Positions 1-7,451 of a stretch of 12,155 nucleotides of DNA are shown here, piece by piece. The notes under the pieces were generated by a model that saw nothing but the letters and a program-made list of their open reading frames with translations, searched no databases and was not told the origin of the DNA. Numbering within the stretch: position 1 is the first letter of the stretch; each line of letters starts with the position of its first letter. Both the position numbers and the translations under genes were made by a program. Source of the stretch: JAXFQS01 sp034178815 (lineage in GTDB: Bacteria; Verrucomicrobiota; Kiritimatiellia; RFP12; DVOR01); contig JAXFQS010000024.1 in NCBI GenBank assembly GCA_034178815.1, forward strand, positions 1-12,155, written 5' to 3'.

Positions 1-38
1 CCCAAACGGCGCCGTCCGCATGGGCCAACCAAAACTCG

Positions 39-55
39 CCCCCCCCCCCCCCCCC
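39..55. repeat. 17-C homopolymer tract
   Basis: Seventeen consecutive C residues (G on the minus strand). On the minus strand the tract directly follows a TTGACA hexamer (56-61), so it would occupy exactly the 17-bp spacer of a promoter if one exists; the hexamer after it (CGAGTT) is a poor -10. Homopolymers of this length are prone to slipped-strand mispairing and can be contingency loci, but they are also a common place for sequencing or assembly error. Confidence 0.8.
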
Positions 56-99
56 TGTCAAGCAAAATATTCGTTTTGCGGAATATTTCTTTCGTGGCG

Positions 100-224
100 G
101 GGGCACACCCCTCGCCGCCGCCCCTGCCAACCTTATCCCCCAAAAGGTTGCCAAGACACGCTTCCGGCACTACAAATCTGTTTCACCTGAAAGTACGCAC
201 CGGCTGCACCGAAAGGTAGGTACC
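100..224. repeat. Degenerate 23-bp-spaced box array (array A)
   Basis: Boxes related to GGTNGCNACC fall in one 23-bp register: GGGGCACACC (100), CCTGCCAACC (123), GGTTGCCAAG (146), a position without a match (169), AGTACGCACC (192) and GGTAGGTACC (215). Only the boxes at 146 and 215 match well (6 and 7 of 8 fixed positions); the rest match 5 of 8. The shared register with the clear arrays elsewhere in the window is the main argument. It lies between the end of ettA and whatever follows to the left. It could be a decayed array or partly coincidence. Confidence 0.4.
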
Positions 225-251
225 GCAGGGGGATGGGGCAGACGGGCGGCG

Positions 252-298
252 GATAAAAAGATTGCCGCCTCCCGGGTGGACGGAAGACGGCAGGCGGC
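252..298 (-). terminator. Putative rho-independent terminator after ettA
   Basis: On the minus strand GCCGCCT (298-292) pairs with AGGCGGC (270-264) around a 21-nt loop that contains CCCGGG, and is followed by AATCTTTTTATCC. It begins about 36 nt after the ettA stop. The seven-base GC-rich stem and T-run fit a terminator, although the loop is long. A smaller hairpin (GCGCC-AAAA-GGCGC at 297-310) overlaps its outer arm and could compete with it. Confidence 0.5.
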
Positions 299-334
299 GC
301 CAAAAGGCGCGCGAAAGGCTCGGAGATGGAGCGG

Positions 335-1987
<1,653 letters not shown>

Positions 1988-1998
1988 AACCGTCTCCT

Positions 1999-3015
1999 CT
2001 AACCATTTTCTCTCGACGGCAACAACCCCAACGCCTTCCGGTGCGCCGTCGACACCGGCTTGAGTTTCCACGCCACCCGCTCCCCTCCGCCCTCCCCGCG
2101 ATAGACATCCAAACGCAACTCGAAGTGCGAAAAACGGTGCCTCACCGCCCCCAGTCGACGCACCTCCGAGAGCGGGAAATAGGCATCGGCAAACCGTTTT
2201 CTCCAGTTCCTCCCCGCCGCGACCGCAGGCAACTCGTAGAGCCCCCCGAGCAGACCATTCCCCTCCCGGCGCACCAGCGCCACCCGCTCGCCGTCGCCCA
2301 CGATTACCCCCACCTCGTGCCGCACCGGAAGAGCCGTGCGCGGCTTCGAAACGGGGTATTCCGCACACACCCCTTTCGCCCACGCAAGGCATTCGCCAGA
2401 CAGAGGGCAAGCCTCGCACCGCGCCCCTCCGTGCGCCAGACAGACCGTCTCCCCAAGTTCCATCATTGCCTGGTTGAACGCCCCCGCGTCCCCTGAAGCA
2501 ACCACACTCGGACGCAGCATCTCGGCCAGCCGCCGCCTCGCCGGAAGTTTCGAAAAGTCCGCCTTCAAAAGCCCCAGCCGGGCGCAGACACGCGCCACAT
2601 TCCCGTCCACCACCGCCACGGATTCGCCGTGGCAGATGCTCGCAATCGCCGCCGCCGTGTACGCGCCAATCCCCGGCAGCCGTTCCAACTCCGCCGCCTT
2701 CGTTGGTAGTTTCCCGCCGAGGTCGCGGACAACCACCTGTGCCGCCCGGTGAAGGTTCCTCGCCCGGCTGTAGTAGCCCAACCCTTCCCACAGTTTGAGC
2801 ACTTGCTCCAGGTCGGCGCGCGCCAGGCTCTCGACCGTCGGGAAGCAATCGGTGAAGCGCAGGAAGTAGTTCCACGCCGTCGCAATCTGGGTCTGCTGGA
2901 GCATAATTTCGCTCACCCAAACGCGGTAGGGCGTGGGATTCTCCCGCCACGGCATGGGGCGACGATGCGCCTCGAACCAAGGCAAGAGCGGGGTGAAGTC
3001 GGTGGGCAGTTCCAT
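1999..3015 (-). CDS. mutY: A/G-specific adenine DNA glycosylase MutY
   Basis: MutY removes adenine mispaired with 8-oxoguanine, the last line of the GO repair system. Counting from the ATG at 3015 (338 aa), the HhH-GPD core has catalytic Glu36 in SEIMLQQTQ, a helix-hairpin-helix LPGIGAYTAAAI at about 113-124 and catalytic Asp137 in VVDGNVARV. A four-cysteine [4Fe-4S] motif follows at about 192-209, spaced C-X7-C-X2-C-X5-C where most family members have C-X6-C. The C-terminal part is the NUDIX-like 8-oxoG recognition domain, with LLGGLYELP and the FSH loop at 295-297. A TTG nine bases upstream (3024) is an alternative start with a GGAG eight bases before it; the ATG has no clear Shine-Dalgarno sequence. 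The upstream yebC terminator overlaps this start region. ettA follows 11 nt downstream. Confidence 0.95.
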   Translation of the reverse strand: MELPTDFTPLLPWFEAHRRPMPWRENPTPYRVWVSEIMLQQTQIATAWNYFLRFTDCFPTVESLARADLEQVLKLWEGLGYYSRARNLHRAAQVVVRDLGGKLPTKAAELERLPGIGAYTAAAIASICHGESVAVVDGNVARVCARLGLLKADFSKLPARRRLAEMLRPSVVASGDAGAFNQAMMELGETVCLAHGGARCEACPLSGECLAWAKGVCAEYPVSKPRTALPVRHEVGVIVGDGERVALVRREGNGLLGGLYELPAVAAGRNWRKRFADAYFPLSEVRRLGAVRHRFSHFELRLDVYRGEGGGERVAWKLKPVSTAHRKALGLLPSRENG

Positions 3016-3021
3016 CAGCGG

Positions 3022-3060
3022 CAAAAAGAAAGCTCCGACCCCGGGAGGTGTCGGAGCTTC
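3022..3060 (-). terminator. Rho-independent terminator after yebC
   Basis: A perfect 10-bp stem (AAGCTCCGAC at 3059-3050 on the minus strand, pairing with 3039-3030) has a 10-nt GC-rich loop and is followed on the minus strand by TTTCTTTTTG. It begins about 20 nt after the yebC stop and ends the rpsP-to-yebC operon. Its descending arm contains the GGAG that would serve the alternative TTG start of mutY, so terminator and mutY leader overlap. Confidence 0.85.
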
Positions 3061-3080
3061 CGCGTCAATCAGGCCTTGGA

Positions 3081-3833
3081 CTACTCCTCAAGCTGGTCGG
3101 CGATGGAGTCGTCGATGTCCATATTGTGGTAGACATTCTGGACATCTTCGTTGTCTTCGAGTGCGTTGATGAACTTCATCACCTGCTTGGCGACGGCGAT
3201 GTCCGCAATGGGCGTCGGGGCGCTGGGGAGGAGTTTGACTTCGGCCTCTTCGGTGGCAATCCCGGCCTTCTCGAGTGCAGCGCAAACATCGGTGAAGGCG
3301 GAGGGGGCGCAGGTCACTTCGAACCCGTCGTCGTCCGCGGTCATATCGTCGGCACCGGCCTCAAGGACGATTTCCATCAGGCCGTCTTCGGTCAAGCCGT
3401 CCTTCTTGGCGATGAGAATCTGGCCTTTGCGTTCGAAGTTGCGGGAGACGGCGCCCTGGGTGGCGAAGTCGGAGTTGTTCTTCTTGAAAATGTTGCGGAT
3501 TTCAGCCGCCGCGCGGTTCTTGTTGTCGGTAAGGACGGTCACAACGAGGCCGACGCCTCCGGCAGCGTAGCCCTCATAGGTGATCTCTTCGAGCACCTCG
3601 GCTTGGAGTTCGCCGGTGCCTTTCTTGATGGCGCGGTCGATGTTGTCCTTGGGCATGTTGATGGACTTGGCCTTGGCGATCAGGTTGCGCAGGGCCGCAT
3701 TCTGGTCGGGGTTGCCGCCGGACTTGGCGACGATCATGATTTCCTTGGCCAAACGGCTGAACATCTTGCCGCGCTTTGCGTCGGCGGCGCCCTTGGCGTG
3801 TTTAATGGTAGCCCACTTACTGTGTCCGCTCAT
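3081..3833 (-). CDS. yebC: YebC/PmpR family protein
   Basis: 250 residues, the usual length for the YebC/PmpR/TACO1 family (about 240-250). The N-terminus MSGHSKWATIKHAKGAADAKRGKMFSRLAKEI is the family hallmark, followed by GGNPDQNAALRNLIAKAKSINMPKDNI and the ITYEGYAAGGVGLVV segment at about 84-98. It is a cytosolic three-domain protein. Older literature treats members as DNA-binding regulators; the mitochondrial relative TACO1 and more recent bacterial work point to a role in translation, relieving ribosome stalling at proline-rich stretches. Its ATG overlaps the TGA of the radical SAM gene by four bases (ATGA), with AAGGA nine bases upstream, so translation is probably coupled. The neighbour usually seen in many bacteria, ruvC, is not present here. 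Confidence 0.95.
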   Translation of the reverse strand: MSGHSKWATIKHAKGAADAKRGKMFSRLAKEIMIVAKSGGNPDQNAALRNLIAKAKSINMPKDNIDRAIKKGTGELQAEVLEEITYEGYAAGGVGLVVTVLTDNKNRAAAEIRNIFKKNNSDFATQGAVSRNFERKGQILIAKKDGLTEDGLMEIVLEAGADDMTADDDGFEVTCAPSAFTDVCAALEKAGIATEEAEVKLLPSAPTPIADIAVAKQVMKFINALEDNEDVQNVYHNMDIDDSIADQLEE

Positions 3834-4771
3834 TGCTCGGTATCCTTCATCTTGCCGACCGAGCCTCTGCCCGACGGCATGTTTTGACCCAAAAGGTCCT
3901 CTTTGCTTTGTTCCTCGACAGGCTGAACCCAGCCGTTCTCGAATCCAAAATCCTCTATGGCGGCCTGAACCGCCTCGTACTCCTGCGGCGAAACCCGGCG
4001 GTTCCAGCCCGGCAGCGTCGCCGCCCGGTAGACGGGGATGTACTGCGACATCACGCTGAGATGAATCTGCGTGCCGACCGTGTTGGCCAGCCACGCCAGG
4101 TTCTCAATCACCTCGTCGCAGCGCCCAGGCAGGGCCAACAGGCGGCAGACAACGCCACGCTTGGCCACGCCCTCCGCCTCGTCCAGTTCCAGACCGCCTA
4201 GACGGTTCCAGAACCACACAATCGCCTCGCGGGCGCGCGCCACATAGTTTCCCGCATCCGACCCCTCCAGGGCCGAGCGGGCCGACGCATAGCGCAAATC
4301 CACCAGCGCGATGTCCGCCAAATCCGCATACTCCGAGAGCGTCGCGACGGACTCATAGCCGGATGTATTATACACAAACGGAAGCGAAAATCCAGCCTTT
4401 AGTGCCAACTCGCGCGCTTTTCTGATTGCCGGCAGCCACGGCGTAGGCGAAACCAGGTTCCAATTATGGCACCCCTCCTGAGCCAACTCCCCCATTACCT
4501 CTGCCAGACGCTCCACCCCCATCTCCTCGCCCGCCCCCCCCTGGCTCCACGGATGGTTCTGGCAGTAAAGACACCGCAAGGTGCAGCGCGAAAAGAAAAT
4601 CGCCCCCGACCCGCCAACCCCCGTCAGCGGCGGCTCCTCCCCGAAATGCGCCCCGTACCGGTAAACCACCACCCGATCCCCCGCCCCGCAGTAGCCAACC
4701 TTTCCCCTCGCACGGTTCACACCACACCTCCGCGGACATAGGCAACAAGCGGTATCAAACCAATCCACCAT
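3830..4771 (-). CDS. Radical SAM protein, PflX/PflA-like (COG1313 type)
   Basis: 313 residues. The radical SAM cluster motif C63-X3-C67-X2-C70 lies in FFSRCTLRCLYCQN. An N-terminal cysteine group (C9, C10, C12, C16 in ACCLCPRRCGVNR, then C28 in GYCGAG) is typical of the putative pyruvate-formate-lyase-activating-enzyme-like family and may bind a second cluster. NLVSPTPWLPAI and PFVYNTSGYE are also characteristic of this group. Members are annotated as putative glycyl-radical activases, but no glycyl-radical enzyme is present in the window and the substrate is unknown. The ATG at 4771 is chosen because AGGAG lies nine bases upstream. The 16-nt gap from rnhB and the ATGA overlap with yebC place it inside the operon. 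Confidence 0.9.
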   Translation of the reverse strand: MVDWFDTACCLCPRRCGVNRARGKVGYCGAGDRVVVYRYGAHFGEEPPLTGVGGSGAIFFSRCTLRCLYCQNHPWSQGGAGEEMGVERLAEVMGELAQEGCHNWNLVSPTPWLPAIRKARELALKAGFSLPFVYNTSGYESVATLSEYADLADIALVDLRYASARSALEGSDAGNYVARAREAIVWFWNRLGGLELDEAEGVAKRGVVCRLLALPGRCDEVIENLAWLANTVGTQIHLSVMSQYIPVYRAATLPGWNRRVSPQEYEAVQAAIEDFGFENGWVQPVEEQSKEDLLGQNMPSGRGSVGKMKDTEQ

Positions 4772-4787
4772 CGCAACCGACTCCTGA

Positions 4788-5480
4788 CTACCCCTCACAC
4801 GACCCAAACAAACCATCCCCATCCAAAACCCGCCGCACCGGAGCAAAACTCCTCCGATGCTCCGGCGTCGGCCCCAACGCCCTCAACGCCGCCACATGCG
4901 CCGCCGTCCCATACCCCTTGTGCACCCCAAACCCATAGCCCGGCCAACGCCCCTCCAGCCCCGCCATATACCGATCGCGCGACACCTTCGCCACAATACT
5001 CGCCGCCGCAATGCTCAAACTCCGCCCATCCCCCCCCACCATCGCCTCATGCCCGACCGGCAAACCATTCACCGGCAAACCATCCACCAGCGCCCACCCC
5101 ACACGGACACCCAAACCCGCCACCGCACGCCCCATCGCCACATGCGTCGCACGCAGAACATTCAGCCGATCAACCTCATCCGCAGACGCCACCCCAACCC
5201 CAAACCACACCCCCCGCGCATCCCCGGACGCCCACCCCACCAACACCCCAAACAACCGCTCCCGCTGACCCGCAGACAACCGCTTCGAGTCAAACACCCC
5301 CGCCAACTCCCCCCTAGCCAGCCCCTCCGCCAAATCTGGCCGCAACACCACCGCCCCCGCATAAACCGGCCCCGCCAAACACCCCCGCCCAGCCTCATCC
5401 ACCCCTGCCAGCAACATTCCCGGAGCGCGAGACCAAAGCCTGCGCTCGAACACCAGCAAATCAGACGGACGGGAACCCAT
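4788..5480 (-). CDS. rnhB: Ribonuclease HII
   Basis: 230 residues from the ATG at 5480. RNase HII cleaves RNA in RNA-DNA hybrids and starts removal of single ribonucleotides from DNA. LLAGVDEAGRGCLAGPV at about 23-39 carries the first metal ligands Asp28 and Glu29 and the GRG substrate-recognition motif. Asp133 in LVDGLPV, Asp151 in GGDGRS and SIAAASIVAKVSRDR at about 156-170 complete the usual set. HKGYGTAAHVAALRALGPTPEHRRSFAPV is the conserved C-terminal part. The start is preferred because LLVFERRLW is a common RNase HII N-terminus; longer frames from TTG 5525 would add a hydrophobic stretch not expected here, and no start has a strong Shine-Dalgarno sequence. Position after rplS follows the widespread order rpsP-rimM-trmD-rplS-rnhB. 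Confidence 0.93.
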   Translation of the reverse strand: MGSRPSDLLVFERRLWSRAPGMLLAGVDEAGRGCLAGPVYAGAVVLRPDLAEGLARGELAGVFDSKRLSAGQRERLFGVLVGWASGDARGVWFGVGVASADEVDRLNVLRATHVAMGRAVAGLGVRVGWALVDGLPVNGLPVGHEAMVGGDGRSLSIAAASIVAKVSRDRYMAGLEGRWPGYGFGVHKGYGTAAHVAALRALGPTPEHRRSFAPVRRVLDGDGLFGSCEG

Positions 5481-5573
5481 CACCACCACGAGAAACAATA
5501 AAACCGCCAACGCACCGAGCCCCAAAGCATCCGGCGCGCTGGCAGTCTACGGTTCGACCCGAATACGCGCGGA

Positions 5574-5924
5574 CTAGGCGCGAACTTCTTTCAGGCGGGC
5601 CTGGCGACCATTGCGATCGCGCAGGAAGTAAAGTTTCGCCCGGCGCACCTTGGCGGAACGCTCCACCTCGATTTTCTGGATGAACGGCGAGTGAACCGGG
5701 AACACCTTTTCGATCCCGACGCCGAAAGCAATGCGGCGCACGGTAAAGGTCTCTGTGGAGCCGTGGCCGTCACGGGCGATGACCGTTCCGATGAAGGCCT
5801 GGACGCGTTCCTTGTTGCCCTCTTTGATGCGAACGAACACCTTGACGCCGTCGCCTATCTTGAACGAAGGGACATCCTTCTTGAGTTGTTCGTCTTTAAT
5901 CTTGCTGATTGCCTTGGCGATCAT
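5574..5924 (-). CDS. rplS: 50S ribosomal protein L19
   Basis: 116 residues, against 115 in E. coli. The sequence matches bL19 along its length: FKIGDGVKVFVRIKEGNKERVQ at about 21-42, GTVIARDGHGSTETFTVRR, GIEKVFPVHSPFIQKIEV and VRRAKLYFLRDRNGRQARLKE near the C-terminus. bL19 sits at the 30S-50S interface near the 16S rRNA bridge contacts. The start at 5924 lies two bases after the trmD stop, and its GGAGAG Shine-Dalgarno sequence is formed by the last codons of trmD, so it is tightly cotranscribed with trmD. A 93-nt gap separates it from rnhB. Confidence 0.98.
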   Translation of the reverse strand: MIAKAISKIKDEQLKKDVPSFKIGDGVKVFVRIKEGNKERVQAFIGTVIARDGHGSTETFTVRRIAFGVGIEKVFPVHSPFIQKIEVERSAKVRRAKLYFLRDRNGRQARLKEVRA

Positions 5925-5926
5925 CT

Positions 5927-6613
5927 CTACTCTCCTAACTCTGCGAAAAGATCCGGTCTGCGCTTGGCCGTTCGGTCAAGCATCTGATGTTTGCGCCAGG
6001 CTTCCATCTCGGCGTGGTTGCCACGCTGAAGGACTTCTGGCACGGCCAGACCGCGGTACACCGGGGGTCTTGTGTACTGCGGGTATTCCAGCAAGTTGTC
6101 CGAGAAGGACTCTTGCTCCGTTGCCCCCGATCCGCCCCCCAAGACTCCCGGCAGGAGGCGGACGGTCGCGTCGATTACCACGGCGGCGGGCAGGGCGCCG
6201 TTGGTCAGAACATAGTCTCCGATGGAGATTTCATCGGTGGCGAGCGTACGCGTGACACGCTCGTCGATTCCCTCGTAGTGGCCGCAGACGAAGAGCAGGT
6301 GCTTTTCGCCGGCGAGGCGCCTTGCCGTGTTCTGGCGGAAAGGCGCTCCGGATGGGGTCATGAAGATGACCCGGCATCCTGGGGTCTGGAAGTGCTCGAT
6401 GGCCTCGAATAGCGGTTCCGGCTTCATAATCATGCCCGGACCGCCGCCGTAGGGTCTGTCGTCGAGGGTTCCTCGTCCGTCGCGGGCGAAGTCCCGCAGA
6501 TCGACCAGGTTGAACTCGACCGCGTGGCGCTCGACTGCTCTCTTCATCATACTCAGTCCGAGGAAACCTCTGAGCATTTCGGGGAAGATGGTCAGCACAT
6601 CGACGCGCAGCAT
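5927..6613 (-). CDS. trmD: tRNA (guanine-N1-)-methyltransferase TrmD
   Basis: 228 residues from the ATG at 6613 (E. coli 255; the shortfall is mostly at the C-terminus). TrmD makes m1G37 in tRNAs reading codons that start with C or U-G/C-rich boxes and prevents +1 frameshifting. It is a SPOUT enzyme with a trefoil knot. Seen here are LTIFPEML at the start, RGTLDDRPYGGGPGM at about 47-61, FVCGHYEGIDERV at 108-120, SIGDYVLTNGALPA at 130-143 (AdoMet-binding knot), LPGVLG and PQYTRPPVY. The position of the general-base Asp169 of E. coli is occupied by Glu168 (ATEQESF). A GTG two codons upstream (6619) is possible, but GGGAG is correctly placed seven bases before the ATG. It follows rpsP by 21 nt; rimM, normally between them, is absent. 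Confidence 0.97.
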   Translation of the reverse strand: MLRVDVLTIFPEMLRGFLGLSMMKRAVERHAVEFNLVDLRDFARDGRGTLDDRPYGGGPGMIMKPEPLFEAIEHFQTPGCRVIFMTPSGAPFRQNTARRLAGEKHLLFVCGHYEGIDERVTRTLATDEISIGDYVLTNGALPAAVVIDATVRLLPGVLGGGSGATEQESFSDNLLEYPQYTRPPVYRGLAVPEVLQRGNHAEMEAWRKHQMLDRTAKRRPDLFAELGE

Positions 6614-6634
6614 CGGCACGCTCCCGAAAGGGGG

Positions 6635-6877
6635 CTAGGAGGCTTTCTTGGCCTTGACGACGAGGCTGGCGACGGTCTCGGAGAGTTGTGCGCCCTGGGA
6701 GACCCAGTAGTTGATGCGCTCGAGGTTGAGTTCGAACTTGCCGTCTTTGCTCTTGGGCAGGTAGTAGCCGAGGATCTCGATGAACTTCCCGTCGCGAGGG
6801 GAGCGAGAGTCCGCGGCAACGACGCGGAATGTGGGGTCATTCACGCCGCCGGTTCTGCGAAGTCTGATTTTAACCAT
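6635..6877 (-). CDS. rpsP: 30S ribosomal protein S16
   Basis: 80 residues, against 82 in E. coli. Family signature VKIRLRRTGGVNDPTFRVVAADSRSPRDG runs from residue 2 to 30, followed by FIEILGYYLPKSKDG and INYWVSQGAQLSETV. bS16 is an assembly protein that binds 16S rRNA in the 30S body. It is the first gene of the operon rpsP-trmD-rplS-rnhB-radical SAM-yebC. No strong Shine-Dalgarno sequence precedes the ATG, only an A-rich AGAAAGAAACAGAGAC stretch; a promoter lies 54 nt upstream. Confidence 0.98.
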   Translation of the reverse strand: MVKIRLRRTGGVNDPTFRVVAADSRSPRDGKFIEILGYYLPKSKDGKFELNLERINYWVSQGAQLSETVASLVVKAKKAS

Positions 6878-6899
6878 GTCTCTGTTTCTTTCTGCTTCA

Positions 6900-6913
6900 G
6901 CCCGAATCCGGGC
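6900..6913 (-). promoter_or_regulatory. Short hairpin in the rpsP leader
   Basis: GCCCG-GATT-CGGGC on the minus strand forms a five-base GC stem with a four-base loop within the predicted 5' untranslated leader of rpsP, between the -10 box and the start codon. It may protect or regulate the leader; the sequence alone gives no indication of a specific ligand. Confidence 0.4.
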
Positions 6914-6930
6914 GTCTTCGTAAGAGGTCT

Positions 6931-6959
6931 ACTATAGCAAACCGCTTGGCCGGACGCAA
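6931..6959 (-). promoter_or_regulatory. Sigma70-type promoter for the rpsP operon
   Basis: On the minus strand TTGCGT (6959-6954), a 17-bp spacer and TATAGT (6936-6931) form a good housekeeping promoter. TG one base before the -10 (TGCTATAGT) adds an extended -10 element. Predicted transcription start is near 6924, leaving a leader of about 47 nt. Array B and a lone GGTTGCTCCC (6984-6993) lie directly upstream. Confidence 0.8.
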
Positions 6960-7025
6960 GCCCAAAAAGCGTTTTGCCCCAATGGTTGCTCCCGGAGTCC
7001 TTTTCCGGCGGGAGTGGGTGCGGCA

Positions 7026-7127
7026 GGTGTCAACCTTTTGGATGCTCTGGTTGGCACCTGCCGGTGGGTGGGGTTGCCACCTGTAGCACCCAAGGGTTGG
7101 CATCCCTAGATGGGAAAGGTTGGTTCA
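7026..7127. repeat. 23-bp-spaced GGTNGCNACC array (array B)
   Basis: Five boxes start at 7026, 7049, 7072, 7095 and 7118, exactly 23 bp apart: GGTGTCAACC, GGTTGGCACC, GGTTGCCACC, GGTTGGCATC and GGTTGGTTCA (the last is degenerate). A sixth similar sequence, GGTTGCCGCT, is at 7143, two bases out of register. The 13-bp spacers share no sequence. The first two boxes are complementary to each other over 14 bases (7022-7035 with 7049-7062, one G-T pair), so they could form a hairpin. The array lies about 67 bp upstream of the rpsP -35 box. Confidence 0.8.
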
Positions 7128-7314
7128 TCCGGCGGGGGGCGTGGTTGCCGCTCTGGGCCGTTTGGGCAAGCCATAACGGCTGATGGGGCGGCTCGTTTCG
7201 AATCGAAGGCTGGCGGTATGCCCGGCGTGCATCGCGTCGAGACGGGAGTTCATCGCGGGTGGCGAGGCTCCTTGTTGATATGGGTGCCGCGCGCGGGAGA
7301 TGTCAGGAATGTGG

Positions 7315-7357
7315 AAAAAATGAAGGAACCACTCCCTCGCAAGGAGGAACTGGTTCC
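7315..7357 (-). terminator. Putative terminator after the DUF1080 gene
   Basis: On the minus strand GGAACCA (7357-7351) pairs with TGGTTCC (7331-7325); an inner CTCC/GGAG pair continues the stem after a four-base bulge. TTCATTTTTTCC follows. It is about 95 nt after the stop codon, which is rather far, but the stem and T-run orientation fit a minus-strand terminator. Confidence 0.45.
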
Positions 7358-7451
7358 GTTGAGCGAATCGAATAGGCTTCGCCGCGCAGGCAACCCACTT
7401 GCCGAGCCGGCGGGAAGATAGGGGGCGCCGCGCGGCTAGACGCGAATGGGA

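Larger units (their letters stand above)
1..334. other. Intergenic region downstream of ettA
   Basis: No gene is supported here; the reading frames that cross it are low-complexity shadows. From right to left it holds a putative terminator for ettA (about 252-298), a degenerate set of 23-bp-spaced boxes (100-224), a strong GC hairpin (about 97-117, GGCGGGGG pairing with CCCTCGCC around CACAC), an AT-rich patch with a small hairpin (GCAAAA/TTTTGC at 62-79), a TTGACA hexamer on the minus strand (56-61) and a run of 17 C (39-55). The first 38 bases, read on the minus strand, are open in at least one frame (for example EFWLAHADGAVW) and could belong to a gene outside the window, but this is too short to judge. 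Confidence 0.6.
6878..7451. other. Intergenic region between the DUF1080 gene and rpsP
   Basis: No gene is supported in these 574 bases; the open frames have glycine/arginine-rich, low-complexity translations with no matching start signals. It contains, right to left, a small hairpin (GGCAA/TTGCC, 7389-7403), a putative terminator for the DUF1080 gene (7315-7357), about 160 bases with no recognisable feature (7153-7314), array B (7026-7127), a single box-like GGTTGCTCCC (6984) and the rpsP promoter and leader. Confidence 0.65.

Noticed and set aside
1988..2980. N-terminal extension of the ettA frame giving an 881-residue protein
   Set aside because: The extra part is Gly/Arg-rich shadow sequence inside mutY; EttA homology and a good ribosome binding site start at 1987.
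6984..6993. GGTTGCTCCC as a further member of array B
   Set aside because: It resembles the box but lies 42 bp from the first member, out of the 23-bp register, so it cannot be counted.
7026..7152. CRISPR array
   Set aside because: The repeat is only 10 bp, degenerate and palindromic, spacers are 13 bp, and no cas gene or leader is present.
7110..7421. Plus-strand open frame of 103 codons in the rpsP upstream region
   Set aside because: Low-complexity translation, no ribosome binding site, and it overlaps array B and a minus-strand terminator.
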